Below, in pieces: positions 1-6,014 of a stretch of DNA of 6,413 nucleotides. The DNA is taken from positions 1 through 6,413 of the forward strand of contig JABMQG010000515.1 in assembly GCA_013203365.1 (NCBI GenBank), given 5' to 3'. The position numbers and the translations under genes are program-made. The notes under the pieces were generated by a model. That model worked only from the letters and a program-made list of their open reading frames with translations, had not been told where the DNA came from and searched no databases. The DNA is from Planctomycetota bacterium. GTDB taxonomy: Bacteria; Planctomycetota; Phycisphaerae; SM23-33; FEN-1343. Numbering within the stretch: the first letter of the stretch is position 1; each line of letters starts with the position of its first letter.

Positions 1-285
1 CCCGGTGTCCGGCACACGAGCGGTGCCGGCTCGCCGCCTAGGTGTGGGTGCCGCCTTCGCGGCCTTTACGACACGCCGGGTGGATGCCGGGTTGGCCTTA
101 CGCCGACCAGTCAATGGATGTAAGGGTTCTTGCCTCATATTTTTTACAACTCTCCCGATCCGTGCGGGTTGTCTTTGCCTGGCACGGTGGAATCTCGGAC
201 GATTTACGTATGACCGAACCGTGCATTCGAACTCCTCGAACGTATGGATTATAGAGCATACATGCTGGCTTAGTCACGTTCACTG
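1..285. other. Left-end stretch without a recognisable gene
   Basis: Open frames cross this stretch, but their translations are rich in Arg, Ala and Cys and show no family motif. The first ~120 bases are GC-rich and the rest is mixed, which may mark the tail of something outside the window. The only structure I see is near the edge: CCGGCAC (9-15) pairs with GTGCCGG (23-29), and the overlapping CGAGC (17-21) can instead pair with GCTCG (29-33), so the two hairpins exclude each other. No T-run follows, so this is not an ordinary intrinsic terminator. Confidence 0.4.
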
Positions 286-314
286 TTGAGAAATCGCTGC
301 AGTTGGCCTACACT
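286..314 (+). promoter_or_regulatory. Putative sigma70-type promoter of the tRNA-binding protein gene
   Basis: A -35 box TTGAGA (286-291, 5 of 6 to consensus) and a -10 box TACACT (309-314, 4 of 6) are 17 bases apart. Transcription would start near 321 and give a ~70-base leader before the ATG at 392. The leader contains an inverted repeat, CCGGGC (348-353) with GCCCGG (356-361). Confidence 0.45.
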
Positions 315-380
315 TATGATCAGCTTCGGACACCATACAACAGGCTGCCGGGCCCGCCCGGACGGTACTTCGTGATTCGT

Positions 381-387
381 AAGAGGA
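381..387 (+). promoter_or_regulatory. Ribosome binding site
   Basis: AAGAGGA ends four bases before the ATG at 392 and supports that start. It is the clearest Shine-Dalgarno-like site in the window; the minus-strand genes lack one as good. Confidence 0.5.
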
Positions 388-391
388 ACGT

Positions 392-760
392 ATGAGCGAC
401 GAGAACACAGCAGACAATAACATCATGATTGAGGATTTTATGAAGCTGGATCTGCGGGTTGGGAAGGTTCTTGAGGTGGCGGATCATCCCAACGCCGACA
501 AGCTTTTGGTTCTGAAGGTGGATATAGGCGGCGGCGAGTGCCGACAGTTGATCGCGGGTATTCGCGGTCATTGCAGCCACGAGCAGTTGCTGGGCACACA
601 GATCATTGTCCTGGCCAATCTCGCCCCACGCAAGATGCGCGGACTGGAAAGCCAAGGCATGCTCTTAGCGGCCACCTGGACCGAAGGGCAAGACCAAGCT
701 CGTAAGGTTGTTCCGCTGACTACCTCTTCGCCAGCACCGACAGGCGCCGAAGTGAGCTGA
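392..760 (+). CDS. Free-standing tRNA-binding OB-fold protein (methionyl-tRNA synthetase beta subunit-like)
   Basis: This 122-residue protein is almost entirely one tRNA-binding OB-fold, the domain found at the C-terminus of many MetG proteins and alone in Trbp111-type proteins. Visible motifs are FMKLDLRVGKVLEV at about 16-29, HPNADKLLVLKVDIG at about 32-46, RQLIAGI at 51-57, and the family signature VLANLAPRKMRGLESQGMLLA at about 73-93, given here as its key run from LAPRKM to SQGM. In this family the domain binds tRNA non-specifically, usually as a dimer, and helps methionyl-tRNA synthetase hold its substrate. There is no catalytic synthetase domain, so it is either a separate beta subunit or a Trbp111-like protein. 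The last ~15 residues (rich in Ser, Pro, Thr) look disordered. The ATG has a ribosome binding site and a promoter upstream. The gene converges on folC with a 34-base gap, so it is probably transcribed alone. Confidence 0.9.
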   Translation: MSDENTADNNIMIEDFMKLDLRVGKVLEVADHPNADKLLVLKVDIGGGECRQLIAGIRGHCSHEQLLGTQIIVLANLAPRKMRGLESQGMLLAATWTEGQDQARKVVPLTTSSPAPTGAEVS

Positions 761-774
761 CAAGGCCGCCTGTC
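739..774. terminator. Inverted repeat between convergent genes, possible terminator
   Basis: GACAGGCG (739-746) pairs perfectly with CGCCTGTC (767-774), with a 20-base loop that contains the stop codon of the upstream gene. A third copy of the arm, CAGGCG at 796-801, overlaps the folC stop and could compete for CGCCTG at 767-772. No T-run follows on either strand, so termination is inferred from position between converging genes, not from a classic signal. Confidence 0.3.
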
Positions 775-794
775 TGTCGAATCGGCGCAGCCCG

Positions 795-2198
795 TCAGGC
801 GTGCAGCTTCTTCGCCTCGATCAGTACTTTTGCCTCGCCGACAAGATAGAAACTGCAGGTGACGCAGATGATGTCTTCCCGGGTGACGGCAGAGGCAGCG
901 ATGGCGAGGGCCTCTTCTACGGTGTTTGCGGTTTGAGACGCTCGCCCACTATACTGCTCGTATTGGGCCGCCAGATCTTTCGGCTTGGCCACCCGACCGT
1001 TTGCCGTGGCTGTGAAGATGACCTTGTCGGCACCGAGCGCCAACTGCTCCATAATGCCCGGAATGTCCTTGTCGGAGGCACAGCCGAAAATGACCACCAT
1101 GCTGTCATAGGGTATGTTCTGCCCGATCGCCCTCATAAGGGCCGAGATGGAAGCGGCATTGTGTGCCCCGTCGGCCAGGATCCGCGGGTCGCTACAGATC
1201 ATTTCCATTCGCCCGGGCAGATAGGTCCGCGACAAACCGTCGATGGCCACCTCGTCATGGATCTTGTCAAAGCCCTTCTTTTTCAGTTCATCCAACAGCG
1301 CCAGGGCCAAGCCGCAATTGAGTGCCTGATGCTCGCCAAGCAGCGGCACGGGCAGGTGCTCAAACCGGCTGGTCGGCGTAGTCACACACACGCGAGTGTG
1401 CGGCCCGCTCGTGCGGCTGGATTCGAAGCGATAGCTGAAGTCGATGTCTTTTCCGGTGAACCGCAAAGGCGTTTTGGCGTCTTTGGCGACCCTTTTCAGC
1501 ACGCATTCCACCTCTGGCTTCTGCGGGACACTAATGGCCGGCACGTTGCTCTTGAAGATGCCGGCCTTTTCCTCGGCGATCTTGCCCAACGTCTGTCCAA
1601 GCTGCTGCATGTGATCCAGCGATATGCTTGTCAGACCGCATGCATCCGGACAAAGGACATTCGTGGAATCCAGCCGACCACCCAGACCCGTCTCGATAAC
1701 GGCAATGTCTACAGCTTCGTTTACGAAGTGCTTAAACGCCATCGCGGTAAATATTTCGAAGAACGTCGGCTTATCATCAACCATCTTTAAAACCACTGGG
1801 TCAATGGCAGCAATCAGCCGCACCAGGGCCGCCTGGGAGACGATCTCACGATTGATGCGAATCCGCTCGCGAATGTCCTTAATGTGTGGACTGGTGTACA
1901 CACCCACCCGATACCCGCAGGCGATGAGCATTTCGCTCAGCATCTCCACGGTTGAGCCCTTGCCCTTGGTCCCGGCGATGTGCACGGTACGAATTTCCTT
2001 GTGCGGATCCCCTATGCCCTTCAGCAGCCGGTACATACGGGCTAAGCTGAAGGTATCGCGGTTGTACCGCACGCGGAGCATCTGCTCGTAGTCGGTCAAA
2101 GAGACCAAATATTTGATAGCTGCCTCGTACGTGCGTAATCCACGTTTGGCTACGGGCTTAGCTTTTCGCTCCTTCTTGTTGGACGTTACTGTAACCAT
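795..2198 (-). CDS. folC: Bifunctional folylpolyglutamate synthase / dihydrofolate synthase FolC
   Basis: FolC is a cytoplasmic Mur-ligase-family enzyme. It uses ATP to add glutamate to dihydropteroate, making dihydrofolate, and then to extend the glutamate tail of folates. Numbering from the ATG at 2198 (467 residues), the ATP-binding loop GTKGKGS is at 76-82, YTSPHIKDIRERIRIN at 101-116, ETGLGGRLDSTNV at 169-181, and SLDHMQQLG followed by EEKAGIFK at 193-216 with the lysine that is carbamylated in this family. PGRME is at 328-332, and LADGAHNA (341-348) opens the C-terminal ligase domain, followed by FGCASDKDI. Length is slightly above the usual 420-450 because of a ~20-residue basic N-terminal extension. 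A longer reading from a TTG at 2234 exists, but that TTG lies in the -35 box of the promoter, so I prefer the ATG. It may make only one of the two products; the sequence alone does not decide. Confidence 0.93.
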   Translation of the reverse strand: MVTVTSNKKERKAKPVAKRGLRTYEAAIKYLVSLTDYEQMLRVRYNRDTFSLARMYRLLKGIGDPHKEIRTVHIAGTKGKGSTVEMLSEMLIACGYRVGVYTSPHIKDIRERIRINREIVSQAALVRLIAAIDPVVLKMVDDKPTFFEIFTAMAFKHFVNEAVDIAVIETGLGGRLDSTNVLCPDACGLTSISLDHMQQLGQTLGKIAEEKAGIFKSNVPAISVPQKPEVECVLKRVAKDAKTPLRFTGKDIDFSYRFESSRTSGPHTRVCVTTPTSRFEHLPVPLLGEHQALNCGLALALLDELKKKGFDKIHDEVAIDGLSRTYLPGRMEMICSDPRILADGAHNAASISALMRAIGQNIPYDSMVVIFGCASDKDIPGIMEQLALGADKVIFTATANGRVAKPKDLAAQYEQYSGRASQTANTVEEALAIAASAVTREDIICVTCSFYLVGEAKVLIEAKKLHA

Positions 2199-2206
2199 AG
2201 TGCCGG

Positions 2207-2234
2207 AGTATAGCACATGTAAGGGAAAAGTCAA
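2207..2234 (-). promoter_or_regulatory. Proximal folC promoter, nearly leaderless
   Basis: On the minus strand, TTGACT (2229-2234, 5 of 6) and TATACT (2207-2212, 5 of 6) are 16 bases apart. The expected start near 2200 is only about two bases before the folC ATG at 2198, so the mRNA would have almost no leader. No Shine-Dalgarno site precedes the ATG, which fits. Confidence 0.55.
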
Positions 2235-2413
2235 CCCAACAAGGATAAAAGCGAATGTAACAGCTTAATAGATAGCATGTTATAAGATTATAATAATTAT
2301 CCCAACACCTGACAACAGCCCAAGAGCCCAATGGCCCCCCCCCAGCCATACAAGCTCAAACCGCTCTAGTGGAATCGGCCACGGCGGCATCAAAGATCGC
2401 GCGCGTCCAGCCC
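2235..2413. other. Intergenic spacer with AT-rich patch and C9 run
   Basis: There is no gene here. The folC-proximal half (about 2256-2300) is AT-rich and holds the distal folC promoter. A run of nine C lies at 2335-2343 in the context CCAATGG-C9-AG. A short hairpin GTGG/CCAC lies at about 2370-2383. The rest up to the repeat at 2414 shows nothing I recognise. Confidence 0.5.
2287..2315 (-). promoter_or_regulatory. Distal folC promoter
   Basis: On the minus strand, TTGTCA (2310-2315, 5 of 6) and a perfect TATAAT (2287-2292) are 17 bases apart in an AT-rich patch. This is the closest match to the sigma70 consensus in the window. Transcription would start near 2280 and give an ~80-base leader to the folC ATG, passing through the proximal promoter. 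Confidence 0.55.
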
Positions 2414-2519
2414 TTTTAGAGTCGTTGCCAAAAGTCTTTTCGTTTTCAGGGCAACGCCCGCCCTCTGGGCGGGCGAAAAAGCCTTTTTAACCGGAAAACA
2501 TTATTGGCAATTGCTATAG
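2414..2519 (-). repeat. MITE-like hairpin repeat, copy A
   Basis: This 106-bp unit recurs in inverted orientation at 4661-4765 with five substitutions and one 1-base gap (about 94% identity). Read on the minus strand it starts CTATAGCAATTGCC and ends ACGACTCTAAAA. Its ends form an imperfect inverted repeat: TAG then TTGCCAA at one end, and TAG plus a short insert then TTGCCAA at the other. The middle is a perfect 8-bp hairpin, GCCCGCCC/GGGCGGGC with a 3-base loop (around 2457-2475). TA at each edge suggests insertion at TA, as for elements moved by IS630/Tc1-mariner transposases. It has no coding capacity. Its end overlaps lpxB and supplies that gene's stop codon. Read on the plus strand, an outer GGC...GCC pair followed by TTTTT (2484-2488) could also make it a terminator. 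Confidence 0.8.
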
Positions 2520-3677
2520 GTTCGGTTTTTCTTCCGAATTGTTTTTCCGCATGGTCTGAATCACAAGGTCGGCGGTGGCAGCGGATGCGGATTTACCCAG
2601 GGGTGCCTGCAACGGTTTGGTCAGTTCAATCAGCGCGCGCGAGGTGTTAGCAAGTCCACAGGGGTTCGACAATTGGTCGATTACCGCCTCCGACAGTTGG
2701 CTGATCCGGCCGTACCAGGGAATCAACTCCGGTACCATGTTACCACCGGCAAGGATGTTGACTAGACTGAACTGCCTAATGTTCATAAGCCACCAACTGA
2801 ACGTGGAATAGGTTGCGCGCGACAGACGGTAGAAGACGACCATGGGCACGCCGAAATATGCCGCCTCCAGTGTGACAGTGCCGGAGGTGGCCAGCGCTAA
2901 GTGTGATTCGGCCAGCAGGCGATCGGTCTGGCCTACGACTAGTGGCACTGACGCCCCGGCAGCGTCGGCTACCCACTTGGCGGAACGATCGTCCACAACG
3001 GCGAAGGTAAACTCGGCACGTGGGTACCTACGAGCCACTAGTTCTGCCACGCTTACCATGGCGGTGGCGTGGCGGTGGATCTCGTTTCGTCGGCTGCCTG
3101 GTAGAAGTAGAATCCGCCAAGCATCATTGCTTGGCATTGACGGGCGAGCAGGCGGTCGGGCAGGAAGGTGATCGAACATCGGATGGCCGACAAAAGTGGC
3201 CTCGACGCCGCGCTGATGGAAATAGTCAGGTTCGAACGGAAGGATGCAGGCAACGTGATCAGTCAGCCGACGAAGCTTCTTCACCCGCCACGGCGCCCAT
3301 GCCCACACCTGAGGTGCAATGTAGTACATCACCGGCACGCCGAGACGTCGAGCGGCGGCAGCCATGTGCCAATTCAGGCCCGGAGAGTCGGTGGGAACCA
3401 ACACGGCGGCGCGACGCTTAGCCATCGCGTCGGCGAGGCGGTGGATGACACGGCGGTAATAAAAAACCTTCACCAGGTTGTCCAGGAACATGCTGGCGCT
3501 GGCGACGATGTCTTCCAGCAATTCACAGCCGGCTGCTGCCATTCGCGGTCCGCCGACACCCACGAACCGCGCAGAGGGCAGCCGCTCGGAAAGTGCAATG
3601 ATCAGATTCGCCGCGTGCGCGTCGCCACTGGCCTCGCCGGCAGTGAGGAAGATCGTCGGTGCTTGGCTAGAATTCAT
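2514..3677 (-). CDS. lpxB: Lipid-A-disaccharide synthase LpxB
   Basis: LpxB is a GT-B glycosyltransferase (family GT19) at the inner face of the inner membrane. It joins lipid X to UDP-2,3-diacylglucosamine, making the disaccharide core of lipid A. At 387 residues it matches the family length. Visible motifs are TAGEASGD at 12-19, GVGGPRM at 40-46, the catalytic-aspartate region TDSPGLNWH at 96-104, YYIAPQVWAW at 118-127, LPFEPDYF at 146-153, FVGHPM at 162-167, LLPGSRRNEI at 191-200 (nucleotide-sugar site), ATSGTVTLEAA at 263-273, and NILAGGNMVPEL at 307-318. The start is the ATG at 3677; a TTGACT box lies 38 bases upstream (3709-3714) but I see no good -10 box and no Shine-Dalgarno site. The last codon and the TAG stop are CTATAG, the terminal sequence of repeat copy A, so the repeat's insertion set the present C-terminus. 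Its presence implies an LPS-type outer membrane. Confidence 0.95.
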   Translation of the reverse strand: MNSSQAPTIFLTAGEASGDAHAANLIIALSERLPSARFVGVGGPRMAAAGCELLEDIVASASMFLDNLVKVFYYRRVIHRLADAMAKRRAAVLVPTDSPGLNWHMAAAARRLGVPVMYYIAPQVWAWAPWRVKKLRRLTDHVACILPFEPDYFHQRGVEATFVGHPMFDHLPARPPARPSMPSNDAWRILLLPGSRRNEIHRHATAMVSVAELVARRYPRAEFTFAVVDDRSAKWVADAAGASVPLVVGQTDRLLAESHLALATSGTVTLEAAYFGVPMVVFYRLSRATYSTFSWWLMNIRQFSLVNILAGGNMVPELIPWYGRISQLSEAVIDQLSNPCGLANTSRALIELTKPLQAPLGKSASAATADLVIQTMRKNNSEEKPNL

Positions 3678-3826
3678 TGCTGTTCAACTGAACCAGCATC
3701 AAGACAAAAGTCAAGCCTCCAATGGCAGGCCCCCCCAGTTTCCCGGTTGCAATTGTCATCCTGCAATCAAAGGCCCCATTCGTAGCGTAAGAAGCAGGTT
3801 CGTCCCAGCTTTGCAGGCTGTTCAGC
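3678..3826. other. lpxB upstream spacer with C7 run
   Basis: No gene is visible here. A run of seven C lies at about 3730-3736 in the context CCAATGGCAGG-C7-AG, similar to the C9 context upstream of folC. TTGACT on the minus strand (3709-3714) may be the -35 box of an lpxB promoter whose -10 box is weak. Confidence 0.3.
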
Positions 3827-3857
3827 AAAAAAACCGTTCTGGATGTGCCTCCACCGG
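3827..3857 (-). terminator. Probable intrinsic terminator after the unknown gene
   Basis: On the minus strand, 7-40 bases after the stop of the 3864-4613 gene, CCG then TGGA pair with TCCA then CGG around a GGCACA loop, with a small unpaired GAA. Seven T (3827-3833) follow directly. The short two-part stem is modest, but the T-run is adjacent. It suggests that lpxB downstream depends at least partly on its own promoter. Confidence 0.5.
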
Positions 3858-3863
3858 CCGGCT

Positions 3864-4613
3864 CTACTGGCTAGAGGCTATGGCGGCGACGATGGGTTGG
3901 ATAATGCGCGGTATAACGATTCGCTGGGCAAGATCTTGTGCGTGCGCGACCTGGCAATCGAAGGCCTGTCGCATGTCGAACTTCTTTCCGGGGGCCGGAT
4001 AGCTGCGAACGGTAAAGTAGACGCTGATGGGCTCATCGTCATAGTTGCCGGTGCGAATCTGATAACTGTTGCCCCGTGTCTCCAAGTTCAGCCGGGCCTG
4101 GAGGTAGCATTCGCGATCCAGGGCTACGATGAAACTGGGCTCAAAGGCCAATGGCACCAAACCCGCCTCTTCTGCCAAGCCAGCCAGCGGCGAGTCGGCC
4201 AGCAGCGCCTCAGCCACAACCGCGTCGCGGTTGCCTTGGAAATCAAGGTTATAACCAAACACCACGTCCAGGCTCTCGACGTCCAGATGCGATACGCCCA
4301 AGTAGTATGTGCATCGGTCGAGGATCCAACGATGCTGGAACAATGCCTGCTCGATTTCCGGGGGATTGAAATACCCCGCCGACAGCCGGCGGGCCTCCAG
4401 CTCCATCCACCTGTAGCTGCCGGCGTCGCGATCTCCTTCCAGCACGAACTCGCCAGTGTCCCGGCGATAGAAGGTGGACATGTCGACAAACTGCTTCTGA
4501 CAGGCTTCGCAGAATTGGAGAATCGTTTCCCGACTTTCCGGAAGCGGCAGAGAAGTCTGCAGGTCCACGTTTACAAAGAAGTCGTCACTGAAAGCGTCGA
4601 AGCTATCGCTCAT
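3864..4613 (-). CDS. Conserved-looking hypothetical protein, acidic, unknown function
   Basis: I do not recognise this 249-residue protein. It is acidic at the N-terminus (SDSFDAFSDDFFVNVD at 2-17), has no signal peptide or membrane segment, and is probably cytoplasmic. It has five cysteines, two of them in CEAC (35-38); the others are at 101, 169 and 220, too scattered for an obvious zinc site. Tyr, Trp and Phe are spread evenly as in a folded globular protein. A stretch at about 195-212 (ISVYFTVRSYPAPGKKFD) looks beta-rich and the end (220-247) looks helical. Third codon positions are G/C-rich as in the neighbours, and no frame is broken, so it is likely a real gene. The ATG at 4613 has only weak GA-rich sequence upstream. 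Repeat copy B begins 47 bases upstream, and the IS ends 200 bases upstream. It is followed by a probable terminator and then lpxB, but a link to lipid A is guilt by position only. Confidence 0.75.
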   Translation of the reverse strand: MSDSFDAFSDDFFVNVDLQTSLPLPESRETILQFCEACQKQFVDMSTFYRRDTGEFVLEGDRDAGSYRWMELEARRLSAGYFNPPEIEQALFQHRWILDRCTYYLGVSHLDVESLDVVFGYNLDFQGNRDAVVAEALLADSPLAGLAEEAGLVPLAFEPSFIVALDRECYLQARLNLETRGNSYQIRTGNYDDEPISVYFTVRSYPAPGKKFDMRQAFDCQVAHAQDLAQRIVIPRIIQPIVAAIASSQ

Positions 4614-4660
4614 GATTTGCGTCTCAGCTCTCTCAACGAGCGTACAACACTCGGAAGGTT

Positions 4661-4765
4661 CTATACAATTGCCAATAATGTCTTCCGGTTAAGAAGGCTT
4701 TTTCGCCCGCCCATAGGGTGGGCATTGCCCTGAAAACGAAAAGACTTTTGGCAACGACTCTAAAA
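4661..4765 (+). repeat. MITE-like hairpin repeat, copy B
   Basis: This is the inverted partner of the unit at 2414-2519, reading in the plus direction from CTATACAATTGCC to ACGACTCTAAAA. It has lost one G near its start. The last 41 bases are identical to copy A. In the central hairpin (around 4705-4723) one stem C has become T, which gives a G-U pair in plus-strand RNA, so the fold is kept; the other hairpin change lies in the loop. On the minus strand, the direction of the gene below, the same change is an A-C mismatch. It lies in the leader or promoter region of the 3864-4613 gene. Confidence 0.8.
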
Positions 4766-4770
4766 AACCA

Positions 4771-4799
4771 ATTCTACGGCAACGACGAATCGGCCGCAA
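4771..4799 (-). promoter_or_regulatory. Weak candidate promoter for the unknown gene
   Basis: On the minus strand, TTGCGG (4794-4799, 3 of 6) and TAGAAT (4771-4776, 5 of 6) are 17 bases apart. They lie between the IS and repeat copy B. This is the best motif left next to the 3864-4613 gene, and it is clearly poorer than the one beyond the IS at 6063-6090. Confidence 0.25.
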
Positions 4800-4813
4800 G
4801 CGCTAAGGCCCCG

Positions 4814-4836
4814 CGTAACTGTCCCGAGGATTGTGG
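4814..4836 (+). repeat. Left terminal inverted repeat of the IS
   Basis: Starts CGTAACTGTCCC and ends TTGTGG. It matches the complement of 6015-6037 at 18 of 23 positions, with 11 of the first 12 identical. It is preceded directly by the target duplication GCCCCG (4808-4813). Confidence 0.8.
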
Positions 4837-4869
4837 AGGATTGTGTCGAAGCTTCCCCTGGCCCCAAAG

Positions 4870-5604
4870 TCAGACCACTTTCCGCAGATCGCAGATCCCA
4901 ACCTGGCCCCGGAGGAAGAACGAAAGGTGTGGATGGGCCAGCACCTTGTGCATCGCCTTGAACCCTCGCATCGTCTTGGAGCGAATCTTGAAGGTCAGTC
5001 CGATCATCCGCTCTGTAACGTTGTTCGTCGGGTCTACCGGGTCATCGCTGACCTTCTCCCACGTCCGCTCTATGTGCTGGAGCAACTGATTCACCTTCCA
5101 AGGCAGGCCCCTGCGGGCATTGATGTACCTTCGCACCAAACGGCTGAGTTCCTCCGGTACCGTCGGTGCCCTGGGCTTCTTCCGCAACAATACCAGCAGC
5201 TCCTCCATCGTCTGGGCCTCCAGCACGGCTTCCTCGGCCACCGCCTGCCGATGCAGGTCGAACGCTCGCTTGCCCTTGCTTTTGCGCCAGTGCGTCAGGC
5301 ACAACCGATGCTGTTTCTCCGGCATGATCCCCTCGTACACCGAGTGCTCGTCGGTCCGGAGTTCCTGGGCCTGGACTTGGGTCATCACCTTTGCCACGTG
5401 CCGACGCACCTTGTCAGTTTGTTCCTCGTGGACCGGTTGGACGCCAACCAATCCGCCCTCTGGCCCGATTCCCACGAAAAACAGCACCCCGGCGTCGCGA
5501 CCGGCCATGGCCGCTCCCGTATCGTCCACCCCCAGCACTCGCACCCGCATCGGGGGGGGGCTGACCATGCAGCGCCGTGGCTTCCTGACCGGCGACGGCC
5601 ACAT
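4870..5604 (-). CDS. IS transposase, C-terminal DDE catalytic half
   Basis: This frame (244 residues from an ATG at 5604) carries the RNase H-like catalytic domain. Likely acidic residues are Asp27 or Asp28 in VLGVDDTGA, Asp85 in LRTDEHSVYEG, and Glu198 in NNVTERMIGLTF. CLTHW at 102-106 gives the C-x2-H seen between the second and third acidic residues in MULE/IS256-like enzymes. The basic run KIRSKTMRGFK (206-216) after the Glu is typical of such C-termini. The first ~18 residues, before the C9 tract, are out of frame with the true protein and probably not meaningful. Joined to the upstream half at the C tract it makes about 368 residues, a normal transposase size. It stops 56 bases inside the left end of the IS. 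Confidence 0.8.
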   Translation of the reverse strand: MWPSPVRKPRRCMVSPPPMRVRVLGVDDTGAAMAGRDAGVLFFVGIGPEGGLVGVQPVHEEQTDKVRRHVAKVMTQVQAQELRTDEHSVYEGIMPEKQHRLCLTHWRKSKGKRAFDLHRQAVAEEAVLEAQTMEELLVLLRKKPRAPTVPEELSRLVRRYINARRGLPWKVNQLLQHIERTWEKVSDDPVDPTNNVTERMIGLTFKIRSKTMRGFKAMHKVLAHPHLSFFLRGQVGICDLRKVV

Positions 5605-5977
5605 CTCGCTCTATACTGCTCTTGCCACCTCGACAGCCCAGCAGCGGCAGGAACTGCTGGACGCCGCGGTAGCTCAGCCCCAGCATGTAAAGCACCACCC
5701 CGATCCCAATCAGCCGACCACTACGCCGACAGCCTGGTCCGATCCCCCCCGGCCGCAGCGTCCAGGTGGTGCCGCACCAAGGGCACTTCATGCGACGCTG
5801 GGAGACGGTCCGCACCTTCGGGGCGCTGATAGGCCGGTGTTGAACTGCGGAGTGAATCCGCCCATTGTTGCGGTGACAATGGAGACAACATCGCTCAAGC
5901 TTGAGTACCCCGTCGACCGATGGTAGTATGTAGGTAACCACCTTGGCCTCCTTGCCGTCGATGGCTTTAACCACCAA
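5414..5977 (-). CDS. IS transposase, N-terminal zinc-ribbon and helix-turn-helix half
   Basis: This frame gives the DNA-binding part of the transposase. C31-x2-C34 (CLHC) and C65-x2-C68 (CPWC) form a likely zinc ribbon. Residues about 85-125, with LIGIGVVLYMLGLSYRGVQQ (89-108) at the core, look like a helix-turn-helix. Up to Gln139 and three prolines from the C9 tract the frame makes sense; after that (about 143-187) it becomes Gly/Arg-rich and is the wrong frame. The start is a TTG at 5977 with GTG at 5974 next to it, and a TGA directly precedes it, so no upstream ATG is possible. It begins 60 bases inside the right end of the IS. Confidence 0.75.
   Translation of the reverse strand: MVVKAIDGKEAKVVTYILPSVDGVLKLERCCLHCHRNNGRIHSAVQHRPISAPKVRTVSQRRMKCPWCGTTWTLRPGGIGPGCRRSGRLIGIGVVLYMLGLSYRGVQQFLPLLGCRGGKSSIERDVAVAGQEATALHGQPPPDAGASAGGGRYGSGHGRSRRRGAVFRGNRARGRIGWRPTGPRGTN
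5552..5560 (-). promoter_or_regulatory. C9 frame-shifting tract in the transposase gene
   Basis: On the coding strand CAG is followed by nine C and then GATG. The upstream half reads CAG CCC CCC CCC GAT; the catalytic half needs CCC CCC CCG ATG. Removing one C, or adding two, fuses the frames exactly between residue 139 and the catalytic domain. A nine-base homopolymer can slip during transcription, mutate easily, or be misread. Confidence 0.6.
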
Positions 5978-6014
5978 TCAGATCGGCAAAGAAGCCACTT
6001 CTTTCACAGCTCAA

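Noticed and set aside
5..289. 94-residue plus-strand open frame near the left edge
   Set aside because: It starts at GTG with no ribosome binding site, has no motif and odd composition, and competing frames overlap it.
801..1790. 329-residue plus-strand open frame
   Set aside because: It lies fully antisense to folC, which has clear motifs, and its translation shows none; it is a shadow of GC-rich codon use.
2198..2234. TTG start giving a 479-residue FolC
   Set aside because: The TTG is part of a good -35 box, and the extra 12 residues add nothing recognisable.
3843..4733. 296-residue plus-strand open frame
   Set aside because: It is antisense to the 3864-4613 gene and runs through repeat copy B; the minus-strand reading has better composition and a sensible terminator.
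2414..4765. Composite transposon carrying lpxB
   Set aside because: The flanking repeats are only ~105 bp, encode no transposase, and lpxB is a core gene; two independent insertions are simpler.
4831..5829. 332-residue plus-strand open frame
   Set aside because: It is antisense to the transposase and rich in His, Pro and Arg with no motif.
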